From Paraburkholderia silviterrae (GTDB lineage: Bacteria > Pseudomonadota > Gammaproteobacteria > Burkholderiales > Burkholderiaceae): a DNA stretch of 64,000 nucleotides. Positions 48,049-57,952 of this stretch are shown piece after piece. The notes beneath the pieces are model-generated. The model was given only the letters and a program-made list of their open reading frames with translations. It did not search any database and was not told the DNA's origin. The stretch covers positions 230,572 through 294,571 of the forward strand of contig NZ_SMRP01000004.1 in NCBI RefSeq assembly GCF_004353915.1, written 5' to 3'. Within the stretch, counting starts at the first letter, position 1; every line of letters starts with the position of its first letter. The translations under genes were made by a program, and so were the position numbers.

Positions 48049-49239
48049 ATGTCCACTACCACCGCCGTATCGTCATCAGATAAACAGCGCGTCGCGCGCA
48101 AGACCACGCTTGTCAGTGTCGGCGTCAATGCCGTGCTGGTCGTGCTGCAAATCGCAGTCGGCGTGTTTGCGCATTCGCAGGCCTTGATCGCCGACGGCGT
48201 CCATTCGCTCTCCGATCTCGTTTCCGATTTCGTCGTGCTGCTCGCGAACCGCCATAGCGGCGCAAAGCCAGACGCCGATCACAATTACGGCCACAGCCGT
48301 TATGAAACGGTTGCTTCATTATTTCTCGGCGCAATTCTGATTGCCGTGGGCGTGGGTATGCTCGCGCGCGCCGGCACGCGTATCGCCCATCTCGGCGACA
48401 TTCCGCCGGTTCATGCGAGCGCACTCGCCGTGGCCGTGCTCGTGCTCGTCTCCAAGGAATCTCTGTTTCGCTACATGCTGCGCGAGGCCCAGCGCGTGCG
48501 CTCGGCCATGCTGATCGCCAACGCCTGGCATGCGCGCTCGGATGCGGCTTCGTCGCTCGTGGTCGCCATCGGCATCGTGGGCAGCCTCATGGGCGTGCGG
48601 CTGCTCGATCCGATCGCGGCGGCCATCGTCGGCTTCATGGTCGCACGCATGGGCTGGGTGTTCGGCTGGGACGCGCTACAGGACCTCTCGGACCGCGCGC
48701 TCGACGAAGCCACGACCACCGACCTGCGCACGCTCCTGATCGGCACGCCGGGCGTGCTCGACGTGCACGAAATGCGCACGCGCAAGACCGGCGACCTCGC
48801 GCTCGTGGACGCACATATCCTCGTCGATCCGTTCATCTCGGTTTCGGAGGGGCACTACATTGCGGAAACGGCGCGCGCGCGTCTGCTCACCGACCCGCGT
48901 GTGCTCGACGCGCTGATCCACGTCGATCCCGAGGACGACATGCACGTGCGCTCGGTCGCGAACCAGCCGCCGCGCAGCGAAGTCGAGAATGCGCTGCGCG
49001 AGGCGCTCGCGGCGCATGGCGTGCGTGTGGAGGCGGTGACCCTTCACTACCTGAGCACGGGCCTCGAAATTCAGGCCGTGCTGTCGGCGCAGGGTGAGGC
49101 GCGGCGCCTCGATGGCGTCGACATGCAGGCGCTCGCGCGCAAGCTCGGCGCGAGCAAGGTGGAAGCGGTGCAGGTCGCGACATCGGTGGCCACGTCAGCG
49201 GCGGGATCGACAAGCGCGTCGCGCGGCGCGCATCAATGA
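48049..49239 (+). CDS. Cation diffusion facilitator (CDF) metal transporter
   Basis: 396 residues with about six helices. The metal site in the second helix is HSLSDLVSD and its partner in the fifth is HARSDAASS, as in CDF exporters of zinc, iron, manganese or cobalt. The C-terminal cytoplasmic domain (VHEMRTRKTGDLALVDAHI) dimerises. The protein carries an extended C-terminal part compared with FieF. Start ATG 48049 (MSTTTAVSSS) is chosen; the frame to 47998 adds a poor sequence. Confidence 0.92.
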   Translation: MSTTTAVSSSDKQRVARKTTLVSVGVNAVLVVLQIAVGVFAHSQALIADGVHSLSDLVSDFVVLLANRHSGAKPDADHNYGHSRYETVASLFLGAILIAVGVGMLARAGTRIAHLGDIPPVHASALAVAVLVLVSKESLFRYMLREAQRVRSAMLIANAWHARSDAASSLVVAIGIVGSLMGVRLLDPIAAAIVGFMVARMGWVFGWDALQDLSDRALDEATTTDLRTLLIGTPGVLDVHEMRTRKTGDLALVDAHILVDPFISVSEGHYIAETARARLLTDPRVLDALIHVDPEDDMHVRSVANQPPRSEVENALREALAAHGVRVEAVTLHYLSTGLEIQAVLSAQGEARRLDGVDMQALARKLGASKVEAVQVATSVATSAAGSTSASRGAHQ

Positions 49240-49286
49240 TGCGCTGCGCCGCCGAGCCGAGCGGCGCTAGTTTGCCGAGCCGCGCC

Positions 49287-49757
49287 TCACAGCGGCAATT
49301 GCGTATCGAACTTGATTTCGCGAAGCACGACGCTCGTGCGCACCTGCGCGACGGCCGGAATGCGGAAGATGCGCTCGTGCAGGAACGCGTCGTAGGCCTT
49401 GATGTCCGGCGCGACGATCTTGAGGATGTAATCCGATTCGCCGGTCGTGCTGTAGCACTCGGTCACTTCGGGGCAGGTGGCGATCTCGCGCTCGAACTCC
49501 TCGACGCCGCCCTCGGTGTGCCGCGTGAGATGGATATGCGCGAGCGCGCAGACATGCAGGCCCAATTTCTCGCGATCGAGCAGCGCCGTGTAGCGCTGGA
49601 TCACGCCCGATTGTTCCATGTCCTTGATGCGGCGCCAGCATGGCGTGCTGGAGAGCCCCACTTGATCGGAGATTTCCTGCACCGAGCGGCGCGCGTCGAG
49701 CTGCAACAGGCGCAGGATCTTCTGAGAGAACGTATCGAGTGTCAAATGCGCCTCCAT
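49287..49757 (-). CDS. Lrp/AsnC family transcriptional regulator
   Basis: 156 residues. The helix-turn-helix SVQEISDQVGLSSTPCWRRIKDME and the RAM domain (ECYSTTGESDYILKIVAPD) are visible. Such regulators respond to amino acids and usually control neighbouring or distant metabolic genes; the target is not evident. Start ATG 49757 (MEAHLTLDTF) gives the normal length. Confidence 0.94.
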   Translation of the reverse strand: MEAHLTLDTFSQKILRLLQLDARRSVQEISDQVGLSSTPCWRRIKDMEQSGVIQRYTALLDREKLGLHVCALAHIHLTRHTEGGVEEFEREIATCPEVTECYSTTGESDYILKIVAPDIKAYDAFLHERIFRIPAVAQVRTSVVLREIKFDTQLPL

Positions 49758-49847
49758 GTGCGTCGCCGTATTCCCGAATGTTAGAGGCCGGAAAAACGAA
49801 ACGCAATGCAAACCGCACCTGACGAGGCAGATTTCCTAATTTGGCAA

Positions 49848-50492
49848 TCAGGTGACGGCTTTTTGCCCTGAGGCGTCCCCATCATCGGAGGTGGCGGCCG
49901 CCGCGAGCCCGGCCTGCTGCGCGCGCAGGTCGGCGAGCATGTTGCAGAAGAGCGCGCCTTGCTCGATGGCGTCGTCGAGCGCGACGTGGGTGTGCGGGTG
50001 ATCGTCGAACCAGTGCTTCGGAAAGCGCGGCTTGATGCACTTGCGGTACGGCAGGCCCGTCATGGCGAACGCGAGCGTCTTGATGTCGAGCGCCGACCAC
50101 GAGAACGGGCAGCGCCCCGTAAAGCGCATCATGTACCAGAACATGAAGGTGAAATCGAAGCCCGCCGGCATGGCCACGAACACGGGCTTGCCGGGCAGCG
50201 CTTCCACCCACTCCACATAAGTATTGAGCGCCGCGGCCGGATCCTGCTGATCCTTGCGGCAGGCGGCCCACGCCTCGGGCTGGGTCTCCCACCAGGCGGC
50301 CTGCACCGGATGCGGCGCCGCGCCTTCGAGCGTCATGAGATTGGCCGAGAACGTGCCGATCAGACGCTTGTCGGCGGTGTAGGCCGCCGACGCGAAGCTC
50401 AGCATCGAGTGCGGGCCGGGGATTGGACCATCGGCCTCGACGTCGGTGCTGACGTAGATCTCTTCAATGGCGGCTTGATTCGCTGGATTCAT
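49848..50492 (-). CDS. DEDD-type 3'-5' exonuclease family protein
   Basis: 214 residues. The first motif STDVEADG (Asp17, Glu19), a middle FDFTFMFWYM and the last motif HVALDDAIEQG suggest the RNase H-like DEDDh exonuclease fold. It resembles oligoribonuclease/DNA polymerase III epsilon only in these motifs. Substrate, DNA or RNA, is unknown. Lies 67 bp downstream of the metallo-hydrolase gene on the same strand. Confidence 0.75.
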   Translation of the reverse strand: MNPANQAAIEEIYVSTDVEADGPIPGPHSMLSFASAAYTADKRLIGTFSANLMTLEGAAPHPVQAAWWETQPEAWAACRKDQQDPAAALNTYVEWVEALPGKPVFVAMPAGFDFTFMFWYMMRFTGRCPFSWSALDIKTLAFAMTGLPYRKCIKPRFPKHWFDDHPHTHVALDDAIEQGALFCNMLADLRAQQAGLAAAATSDDGDASGQKAVT

Positions 50493-50559
50493 GGGCTGGA
50501 TTCGTTGACGGTTTGACGCGTGCCGGTGAGCGTGAGCGGGTGCCCGACTGGCCCGGCGC

Positions 50560-51237
50560 TCAGCCCCAGGGCGCCTGACTCGCGCCACCGGAAACGCCGG
50601 GCACGCTGTCTGCTACATAAGGATTCGTGCGGCGCTCCTCGCCGAAAGTCGAAACCGGGCCGTGGCCCGGCACGAACGTGACCTCGTTGCCGAGCGGCCA
50701 GAGCTTCTCCCGGATCGAGCGGATCAAGTCCGCGTGATTGCCACGCGGAAAGTCGGTGCGGCCGATCGAGCCCGCGAACAGCACGTCGCCCACCAGCGCG
50801 AGTTGATGCTTGCGGCTGAAGAACACGACGTGCCCAGGCGTGTGTCCGGGACAGTGATAGACCTCCAACTCCTCTTCGCCAACCTGCACGGTGTCGCCGT
50901 CCGCGAGCCAGCGGTCCGGCTCGAATGCCTGCGCGTGACCAAAGCCGAAGCGCACGCTCTGCTGCGGCAACTGATCGATCCAGAAGCGCTCGTCCTCATG
51001 CGGCCCGATGATCGGCACGCCGAACTTTTCGGCGAGTTCCTTCGCGCCCGCGCAGTGGTCGAGGTGGCCGTGCGTGAGCAGCACCTTTTCGAGCTGTACG
51101 CCCTGGCGCGCGATTTCGGCTTCGATGCGATCGAGGTCGCCGCCCGGGTCGACGACGGCGGCGCGCCCCGTTGCCTCGCAGACGAGGAGCGAACTGTTTT
51201 GCTGGAACGGCGTGACGGGAATCAGCGTGACTTTCAT
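50560..51237 (-). CDS. MBL-fold metallo-hydrolase (glyoxalase II-like)
   Basis: 225 residues. The metal motif THGHLDH (His56, His58, Asp60, His61), CPGHTPGHVVFF and GDVLFAGSIGRTDFP match the YcbL/GloB-like group, which hydrolyses thioesters such as S-lactoylglutathione or related compounds. Start ATG 51237 (MKVTLIPVTP) is the family start. Confidence 0.92.
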   Translation of the reverse strand: MKVTLIPVTPFQQNSSLLVCEATGRAAVVDPGGDLDRIEAEIARQGVQLEKVLLTHGHLDHCAGAKELAEKFGVPIIGPHEDERFWIDQLPQQSVRFGFGHAQAFEPDRWLADGDTVQVGEEELEVYHCPGHTPGHVVFFSRKHQLALVGDVLFAGSIGRTDFPRGNHADLIRSIREKLWPLGNEVTFVPGHGPVSTFGEERRTNPYVADSVPGVSGGASQAPWG

Positions 51238-51970
51238 GCGCGCGGCTCGTGGATGACGTGGGCCTACGCGGCCCAAAGTCCCGATTGTACCGGGGCGCGC
51301 ACGACGCCGCCTGCGCTCGCCGAGGCGCAGGCGCCTGCCTTGTCAGACAAGGCGCGCCGATGGCCCGGATGGGCAAGACAAACGGCTTTGTTACATCAAT
51401 AGTGAAAAATCATGGAGTTTTCTACCAGGTACGGATGGCAAGAATTACTTTTAGGTATAATGCGATGCATCAAGCACGTTACGCGTGCATTCACTGGGCG
51501 ATGTGACCCGCAGTTAAAACGGGGTCGTAATACATCGCCGTCAAGCAGTGCCGTCGAAGAAGGCTGGCTAAACAGGCTGCCTTACAAGACGGCAAATCAG
51601 GTGCCGATCCGTTCGGCACCACACGTCTTGCCCAGCCAGGCGCCGCGCGCCTGCCACGGACTTGCTGCCGTGACGCTGGGTGGGGCCTACGCCGCCGTTC
51701 CTGTACGCCGTGTGTCACCGGCGTGCCTGAACGTGTACATCACGTTCGATGGCGGCATGTGGGGTCTGGTCAGGCTGCCGGGGACAGGTTGCGCCAGACG
51801 TGAAATAGAACCAGCGGTTAGCGGCATATGGGGCCGCATCCGGGTATTGGCATTCGCTCGCCTTTTTTCATCGATCGGCGGGTGGGGTGTTCTTTTGCCT
51901 GCGACCGCCGGGGCCATCCACGAACGCGCAACCAAGGCGCGGGACGGCTCCGAAACGTGATGGCTAACTT
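51238..51970. other. Long intergenic region upstream of rlpA-like gene
   Basis: About 730 bp. It contains mixed-composition sequence, AT-richer around 51400-51540 (TTTTAGGTATAATGCG near 51449-51464 holds a good TATAAT-type -10). An open frame at 51412-51960 lacks a ribosome site, domain or biased composition and is not accepted. It may encode an RNA or a long leader of the lipoprotein gene. Confidence 0.4.
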
Positions 51971-52573
51971 ATGAACTTCGGACTATCTCGACGACGACTC
52001 GGGAGTCTTGCTGCCGTGTCCGTGCTGGCCGGCTGTGCCATGCCGCCTGCTCAACAGAACCAGGCGCAGGGCGACGCGCTCAGCACCAGGGACGCGCACA
52101 CGGCCTTCGCCGCGCCGCAGAGCTACGGCTCCGCGCTTGCGGCGCTGCCCGCCTCGGGCGCCGGCAAGGACAACTCGCTTGCCGACGCACAACCGATCGA
52201 CGACAACGCGCCGGACGTGGGCTCGTTCCACCAGACCGGCCGCGCCTCGTGGTACGGCTGGCCGTTCCACGGCCGCAAGACCGCGAGCGGCGAGCGCTTC
52301 AACATGCGGGCGCTGACCGCCGCGCACCGCACGCTGCCGTTGGGCTCGTACGTGCGCGTGACCGTGGCTAACAGCTCGAAGTCGGTCGTGGTGAAAATCA
52401 ACGACCGCGGACCGTACGCGCGTGGCCGCATCCTCGACCTGTCGTACGCGGCGGCCAAGGTGCTGGGCCTGCAGCACGCGGGCACCGCGAAGGTGAACAT
52501 CGAAGGCCTCTCGCGCCAGGAAGCGAAGGCCGCGCAAGCAGAAATGCTGGCCGCGAACTCGACCAGCAACTGA
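51971..52573 (+). CDS. rlpA: RlpA-like septal ring lipoprotein (lytic transglycosylase family)
   Basis: 200 residues. The lipobox VLAGC puts the lipidated Cys at 22. The double-psi beta-barrel is seen in GRASWYGWPFHGRKTASGERF, YVRVTVANSS and KINDRGPYARGRILDLS. It lacks the C-terminal SPOR domain of E. coli RlpA (about 360 residues), so binding to denuded septal peptidoglycan is less certain. The linker between lipobox and domain is Ala/Ser/Gln-rich. Confidence 0.9.
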   Translation: MNFGLSRRRLGSLAAVSVLAGCAMPPAQQNQAQGDALSTRDAHTAFAAPQSYGSALAALPASGAGKDNSLADAQPIDDNAPDVGSFHQTGRASWYGWPFHGRKTASGERFNMRALTAAHRTLPLGSYVRVTVANSSKSVVVKINDRGPYARGRILDLSYAAAKVLGLQHAGTAKVNIEGLSRQEAKAAQAEMLAANSTSN

Positions 52574-52682
52574 GATTCGCCGCGCTCTTGAGGCGCGTAA
52601 TCGATTCCCTGTGTTTCGTCCGTGTTGGCGCGTGACGCGCGCCGGATGGCGCACATCGGATGACTTCAGAGTTGGATACGCA

Positions 52683-52722
52683 AGGGGCCGCGTCGAACTA
52701 TCGACGCGGCCCCTCAGTTTTT
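52683..52722 (+). terminator. Intrinsic terminator after rlpA
   Basis: AGGGGCCGCGTCG pairs with CGACGCGGCCCCT (perfect stem), followed by CAGTTTTT. Confidence 0.9.
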
Positions 52723-52756
52723 CTGCCGCCTCTGGCGGCTGCATCGCTCGATGCGC

Positions 52757-52798
52757 GCCTTTTGTCGCTTTTTGTCGCCGTTTGTCGCCGTTTGTCGT
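52757..52798 (+). repeat. Four tandem TTTGTCGCC-type units
   Basis: TTTTGTCGCT, TTTTGTCGCC, GTTTGTCGCC and GTTTGTCG follow one another in the gap between the rlpA terminator and the rsmI stop. Confidence 0.65.
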
Positions 52799-52807
52799 TC
52801 TAGCGGT

Positions 52808-53701
52808 TCAGTCCGTGTCTTCCTCGCCGCCCTCATTCTTCAGCTCGAGCGCGCGCGCATAGAGCGCGTTGCGCGACGCACCCGTGAGCGCCGCCGCGAT
52901 CTTCGCCGCGCCCTTCACCGGCACTTCCTCCAGCAGGACGCGCAGCAGCGCGTCGTGATCCGCCTCGCCTGAGGCCTGCGCGCTCGCGCCTTCCACCACC
53001 AGCACGAACTCGCCGCGCTGCCGGTTCGCATCGGCCGCGAGCCACGCTGGCCCTTCGGCCAGGGTGCCGCACCAGATCGCCTCGTGTAGCTTCGTCAACT
53101 CGCGGGCGATCAACAGACGCCGCGCCGGGGCGAATGCATCGGCGAGCGCCTGCACGGTCTCGACGATGCGATGCGGCGCCTCGTAGAACACCATCGCGTG
53201 CGCATGGTCGGCGAGCGCCTGCAGCGCGGCCGCGCGCTGCTTGGGCTTGGGCGGCAGAAAGCCGAGGAACGTGAACGTCGCGACCCAGTCGCCCGCCGCG
53301 GAAAGCGCGGTGGCGAGCGCGCTCGCGCCCGGCAGCGGCACGACCTGGAAACCGGCGGCGCGCACGGCATCGACGAGCTTCGCGCCCGGGTCCGAGATGC
53401 CTGGCGTGCCCGCGTCCGAGACACAGGCCACGCGCTCGCCCGCGCGCAGATGCTCGATCACGCGCAGCGCCGCTTCGCGCTCGTTGTGCTCGTGCACGGC
53501 GACGAGCGGCTTCGAAATGCCGTAGCGCGCGAGCAATTGGCCCGTGTTGCGCGTGTCCTCGGCGGCGATGCGATCGACGAGACCGAGCACGTGCAGCGCG
53601 CGCAAGGTGATGTCGGCCGTGTTGCCGATGGGGGTCGCCACGACGTATAGCGTGGCGGCCGGGTATTGCTGGGTCTGTGCGAGTTCGAGGAGGGACGTCA
53701 T
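52808..53701 (-). CDS. rsmI: 16S rRNA (cytidine(1402)-2'-O)-methyltransferase
   Basis: 297 residues. [20 protein letters not shown] at the start, [24 protein letters not shown] and [12 protein letters not shown] are signatures of RsmI, which methylates C1402 in the ribosomal decoding centre using SAM. A longer frame runs upstream over the yraN gene in the opposite direction but the homology begins at [11 protein letters not shown], 53701. The start codon overlaps the start codon of yraN on the other strand. Confidence 0.95.
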   Translation of the reverse strand: MTSLLELAQTQQYPAATLYVVATPIGNTADITLRALHVLGLVDRIAAEDTRNTGQLLARYGISKPLVAVHEHNEREAALRVIEHLRAGERVACVSDAGTPGISDPGAKLVDAVRAAGFQVVPLPGASALATALSAAGDWVATFTFLGFLPPKPKQRAAALQALADHAHAMVFYEAPHRIVETVQALADAFAPARRLLIARELTKLHEAIWCGTLAEGPAWLAADANRQRGEFVLVVEGASAQASGEADHDALLRVLLEEVPVKGAAKIAAALTGASRNALYARALELKNEGGEEDTD

Positions 53702-54248
53702 GACACGGAACGCGCGAACGCAGGAAAGGAGGCCGCCATTGTGCCATGTGGGGGAGCGCGCGGCGGAGGACGGCGCGAAGCGCCGCGAGGAAGGCGCATG
53801 GGCTTCGCGCGCAGGCGTGGGCGAGGATGCGCGCGCAGGTACGCGGCGCGACAACTTTTCCGCGCAAGGCCGGTCCAACGCCGAACGCCGCGAGGCAGGT
53901 GCGCGCTTTGAATCGCACGCGTTGGTATTTTTGCAGCGCCAGCGCTTGGTGCTGGTCGCGCGCAACGTGTACTGCCGTGCGGGCGAGATCGACCTGGTGA
54001 TGCGCGATCGTGACGGCACGCTCGTCTTCGTGGAAGTGCGCGCACGCACGCGGCACGGCTACGGCGGCGCGGCGGCGAGCGTGGGCTGGCACAAGCAGCA
54101 GCGGATCTTGCGCGCGGCGCGCTACTACCTGGCGATGCGCTCGCATGCGCGCGAAGCGTTGCCGGCGGCGTGCCGCTTCGACGTGGTGACGTTCGAAGGT
54201 GGGCGCCTCACGTGGCTGCGCGACGCGTTTCGCGAAGACGGGCGCTGA
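53700..54248 (+). CDS. YraN family (UPF0102) predicted nuclease-like protein
   Basis: 182 residues. The UPF0102 core begins about residue 65: [21 protein letters not shown], then [28 protein letters not shown], which has the PD-(D/E)XK-like GEIDL...VEV motif. A basic, low-complexity N-terminal extension of about 60 residues is longer than usual (family about 120-130 residues). Start ATG 53700 has GAGGAGGGA upstream, within the rsmI coding region on the other strand. Gene order rsmI-yraN-diaA-BON matches E. coli. Confidence 0.82.
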   Translation: MTRNARTQERRPPLCHVGERAAEDGAKRREEGAWASRAGVGEDARAGTRRDNFSAQGRSNAERREAGARFESHALVFLQRQRLVLVARNVYCRAGEIDLVMRDRDGTLVFVEVRARTRHGYGGAAASVGWHKQQRILRAARYYLAMRSHAREALPAACRFDVVTFEGGRLTWLRDAFREDGR

Positions 54249-54378
54249 ACGGGCGCAACGTAAGCGGATGCGATCGAGCGCGGCCAGGCGCGTTCAGTTC
54301 AGGTGCCTCGCGCGAAAAATGGCCTGAAAAACGCGTATAGAAAAGAACGCCGGAAGAGAACGCGCTTGAGTGCGATAA

Positions 54379-55029
<651 letters not shown>

Positions 55030-55056
55030 CACCGAAGGACGAAGGAGAGGGAGTTG

Positions 55057-55854
55057 ATGAGCAGAAACAGCATGACGCGCGCGCTGGCCCGGACCACGCT
55101 GACGATCGGCTTTGCTGCCTCGCTGTGCGCGAGCCTGCAGGGCTGCTTCCTCGCCGTTGCGGGCGCCGCGGCGGGTGGGACCGCGCTGGTGGCGACCGAC
55201 CGGCGCACGGTGGGCGCGCAGACCGAGGACCGCGAGATCCAGGTGAAGGCGCTCAAGGACCTGACTAGCGGGTTGCCCGATAGCTCGCATTTGAATGTGG
55301 CCGTGTTCAACCAGCGCGTGCTGCTGACGGGTGAGGTGCCCGACGAGGCTTCTAAGCAGAAGGCCGAGGTCATCGTGCGCAATATCGCGAACGTGGGGTC
55401 GATCGTGAATGAGCTGGCGGTGCAGCCGGCGAGTTCGTTTTCGACGCGCGCTAATGACTCGTATCTTGAAGGGCGTGTGAAAAGCGAGCTTGTCTTGTAC
55501 AAGGACATCTCGGCGAATAACTTCAAAGTGGTGGGCGAGCGCGGTGTGATCTATTTGATGGGCCTCGTGACCGTGGACGAAGGCAATATTGCGGCGAATG
55601 CTGCTAGCACGGTGCCGGGGGTGATGCAGGTGGTGAAGTGCTATCAGTACATCCAGCCGCAGCAGGCGATGGCGGCGAATGGCCAGGCGAATGGGAATGC
55701 GCCGACGCCGGCGCCTGTTAGTGCCGCCGATGCGCCGCAGGTGGGGGCTGTGCCGGATTCTGGGGTGAGCTCGCGGCCGCTCGATCAGCAAGCGCCAGCG
55801 CCGGTGATGGAGTCGTCGCCCGCGCATCCGGGTAGCAATGGGGCGACGATGTGA
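55057..55854 (+). CDS. BON-domain outer membrane lipoprotein (YraP/DolP-like)
   Basis: 265 residues. Signal peptide with lipobox LQGC; two BON domains follow (about 60-130 and 140-210, e.g. HLNVAVFNQRVLLTGEVPDE and NNFKVVGERGVIYLMGLVT). The C-terminal 55 residues are Ala/Pro/Asn-rich. DolP binds anionic lipids and supports outer-membrane integrity. Start ATG 55057 has GGAGAGGGAG upstream. Codon use shifts gradually to less GC-rich toward the 3' end. Confidence 0.88.
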   Translation: MSRNSMTRALARTTLTIGFAASLCASLQGCFLAVAGAAAGGTALVATDRRTVGAQTEDREIQVKALKDLTSGLPDSSHLNVAVFNQRVLLTGEVPDEASKQKAEVIVRNIANVGSIVNELAVQPASSFSTRANDSYLEGRVKSELVLYKDISANNFKVVGERGVIYLMGLVTVDEGNIAANAASTVPGVMQVVKCYQYIQPQQAMAANGQANGNAPTPAPVSAADAPQVGAVPDSGVSSRPLDQQAPAPVMESSPAHPGSNGATM

Positions 55855-56219
55855 TGGGGATGCGTTCTGCTGTGATGAGTGGGCGGGTGGTGGCTGGGTT
55901 GCTCGGGGTGATGCTTGTTGGGTTGGGGGCGTCTGCTTCGGCTTTGGCTGCTGTTGGCGATGGGATGGCTGTCGCGCGGTCCAATGCCTGCATGGGGTGT
56001 CATGCGGTGGATCGCAAGCTTGTGGGGCCTTCGTTTAAGGATATCGCTGCGAAGTACAAAGGCGATGCCGGGGCGCAGGCCAAGCTCGAGAAGAAGGTGC
56101 GGGACGGTGGGGCTGGGGTGTGGGGGGCTATTCCTATGCCCTCGCATCCTGCTATGAGCGCTGGGGATGTTCGCGATGTCGTGGCTTGGGTGTTGGCCGG
56201 GGCGCCGGCTTCAAAGTAG
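55854..56219 (+). CDS. Small c-type cytochrome, class I
   Basis: 121 residues. Signal peptide (residues about 1-33), heme-binding CMGCH (46-50) and axial Met in IPMPSHP (about 95), the pattern of cytochrome c-551/c5-type periplasmic electron carriers. The start overlaps the BON gene stop by one base (TGATG). Codon use is T/G-rich third positions, lower in C than its neighbours, an oddity shared with the end of the upstream gene. Confidence 0.93.
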   Translation: MGMRSAVMSGRVVAGLLGVMLVGLGASASALAAVGDGMAVARSNACMGCHAVDRKLVGPSFKDIAAKYKGDAGAQAKLEKKVRDGGAGVWGAIPMPSHPAMSAGDVRDVVAWVLAGAPASK

Positions 56220-56264
56220 CGTTTTCGAGGTGCTCAAAATCTTGAGATCGCGCAATTTTGGTGC

Positions 56265-56295
56265 TTGGCACAAGCAAAAATAGCTGTGCTAGAAT
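56265..56295 (+). promoter_or_regulatory. Possible tRNA-Ala promoter
   Basis: TTGGCA (56265-56270) and TAGAAT (56290-56295), spacer 19 bp, just upstream of the tRNA. The spacer is longer than ideal. Confidence 0.4.
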
Positions 56296-56307
56296 CGATT
56301 GGATAGT

Positions 56308-56383
<76 letters not shown>

Positions 56384-56410
56384 AATTGAAGTCTGAAGAA
56401 ATCTAGCGAA

Positions 56411-56451
56411 GGCTGGAAAGTCCTTATCTGACGGGGCTTCCAGCCTTTTTT
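56411..56451 (+). terminator. Terminator after tRNA-Ala
   Basis: GGCTGGAA (56411-56418) pairs with TTCCAGCC (56438-56445), followed by six T. Confidence 0.85.
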
Positions 56452-56549
56452 ACGTCCAGGGTTGTCCAACGACATCCGGTGGCATTTCGGCGAAAGTTGG
56501 GGCAGCATATGGGGCATAGGCCTCTGCCCCCGCCGCAGGATGCCCCCAA

Positions 56550-57734
56550 ATGGCCCTCACGGACGTCGCCATCAGGAACGCCAGACCCACTGGCAAAACC
56601 CAGCGCATCTGGGATGGGGGTGGGCTGTATCTCGAGGTCACTCCAATTGGGTCGAAACTCTGGCGGCTGAAGTACCGCTTCGACGGCAAGGAGAAGCGGC
56701 TGTCGTTCGGGCGATACCCGGAAGTCAGCCTGAAGGATGCGCGGACGAGGCGTGACGAGGCGCGCAAGCTCCTGGCGAACGACACCGACCCGAGCGCGTA
56801 CAGGAAGGCAGCCAAGGCGGCCAGGCTCGCCAGTGCGGCCAACGACTTCGAAACGGTCGCGCGTGAATGGTTCGAGCGCATGATGGCCGACAAGGCCCGG
56901 TCTCACAAGGACAAGGTCATCGCGCGGCTCCAGAACGACATCTTCCCATGGCTCGGAAAGCGGCCCATCTCGGACATCGCGGCGCCGGAGTTACTCACGT
57001 GCCTGCGGCGCATCGAGGCCCGCGGCGCGCGGGATACGGCGCATCGGGCACTCCAGAACTGTTCGGCAGTTTTCCGGTACGCGGTGATTACCGGCAAGGC
57101 CCTCAGCAATCCCACTGACCATCTCAGAGGCGCTTTGCCGCCGGCTAGGCCAGGCCACTTTGCGGCCGTCACGGAACCCGAGAAAATCGGCCCGCTGCTG
57201 CGCAAGATGGATGAAGTGAACGCCACATTTCCAGTCAAGTGTGCCCTCAGGTTAGCGCCGTATCTGTTTTGCAGGCCTGTTGAACTGCGAACCATGCGGT
57301 GGACGGAGGTCGACCTTGATGCAGCAGAATGGCGCTACATCGTCGGCAAGACCCAGACGCCACATCTTGTCCCGCTCGCGACGCAGGCGGTCGCCATCCT
57401 GCGTGAACTCCAACCCATGACAGGGCGATGGGACTATGTGTTTCCGGGCAGGGACGACAAGAAGCAGCCCATGTCGGGCAACACGGTGAATGTGGCGTTG
57501 AAGCGTGCAGGCATCAGCACCCGGGAAGAGCAGACGGGGCATGGCTTCAGGGCGATGGCCCGGACCATCCTGCACGAGCGGCTCGGCATCCGGCCCGAGG
57601 TCATTGAGCACCAGCTCGCGCACAGCGTCCCGGACCCGCTGGGCACCGCGTACAACCGGACGAAGTTTTTGGATGAGCGGAGAAAAATGATGCAGGAATG
57701 GGCGGACTATTTGGACAAGCTGCGCGAAAATTAG
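56550..57734 (+). CDS. int: P4-type tyrosine integrase, first copy
   Basis: 394 residues: N-terminal arm-binding DUF4102 domain (MALTDVAIRNARPTGK... WDGGGLYLEV), core-binding domain (about 98-190) and catalytic domain. Catalytic residues are Arg242 (FCRPVELRTMRW), His331 and Arg334 (HGFRAMART), His354 and Tyr368 (AYNRT). It should recombine the element at the adjacent tRNA. The start is decided by homology; no strong ribosome site is visible. It is complete and probably functional. Confidence 0.95.
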   Translation: MALTDVAIRNARPTGKTQRIWDGGGLYLEVTPIGSKLWRLKYRFDGKEKRLSFGRYPEVSLKDARTRRDEARKLLANDTDPSAYRKAAKAARLASAANDFETVAREWFERMMADKARSHKDKVIARLQNDIFPWLGKRPISDIAAPELLTCLRRIEARGARDTAHRALQNCSAVFRYAVITGKALSNPTDHLRGALPPARPGHFAAVTEPEKIGPLLRKMDEVNATFPVKCALRLAPYLFCRPVELRTMRWTEVDLDAAEWRYIVGKTQTPHLVPLATQAVAILRELQPMTGRWDYVFPGRDDKKQPMSGNTVNVALKRAGISTREEQTGHGFRAMARTILHERLGIRPEVIEHQLAHSVPDPLGTAYNRTKFLDERRKMMQEWADYLDKLREN

Positions 57735-57816
57735 AATATTCGCGCAATTAATGCTCAAAAAAGTGCTTGACGACGTGTTTAAAGGCGCGCAATACTTCGC
57801 CCGTCGTCGATGTACG

Positions 57817-57952
57817 ACAGCTGCTGGCAAGCCCTGCTCTGGCAGCTTCGAGGAAACTATTGAGGCAGTATCTCCACGCTTATACGTGTGGATTGAGGAC
57901 ATATCTCCAGGGGCTTTATTGTGGAGATGGTCATATGCAAAATCTGCATGAC
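57817..57952 (+). repeat. Leader repeat, copy A
   Basis: About 136 bp aligning with 59306-59437 at roughly 75% identity by eye, running through the start codon of the downstream frame. A hairpin TCCACG/CGTGTGGA lies at about 57873-57892, and the common block GTGGATTGAGGA follows. The downstream frame begins MQNLHD, compare MQIQHD in copy B. Confidence 0.85.

Noticed and set aside
51412..51960. A 182-codon open frame upstream of rlpA
   Set aside because: No ribosome site, no domain, mixed composition and stop-poor by GC content only; not convincing as a gene.
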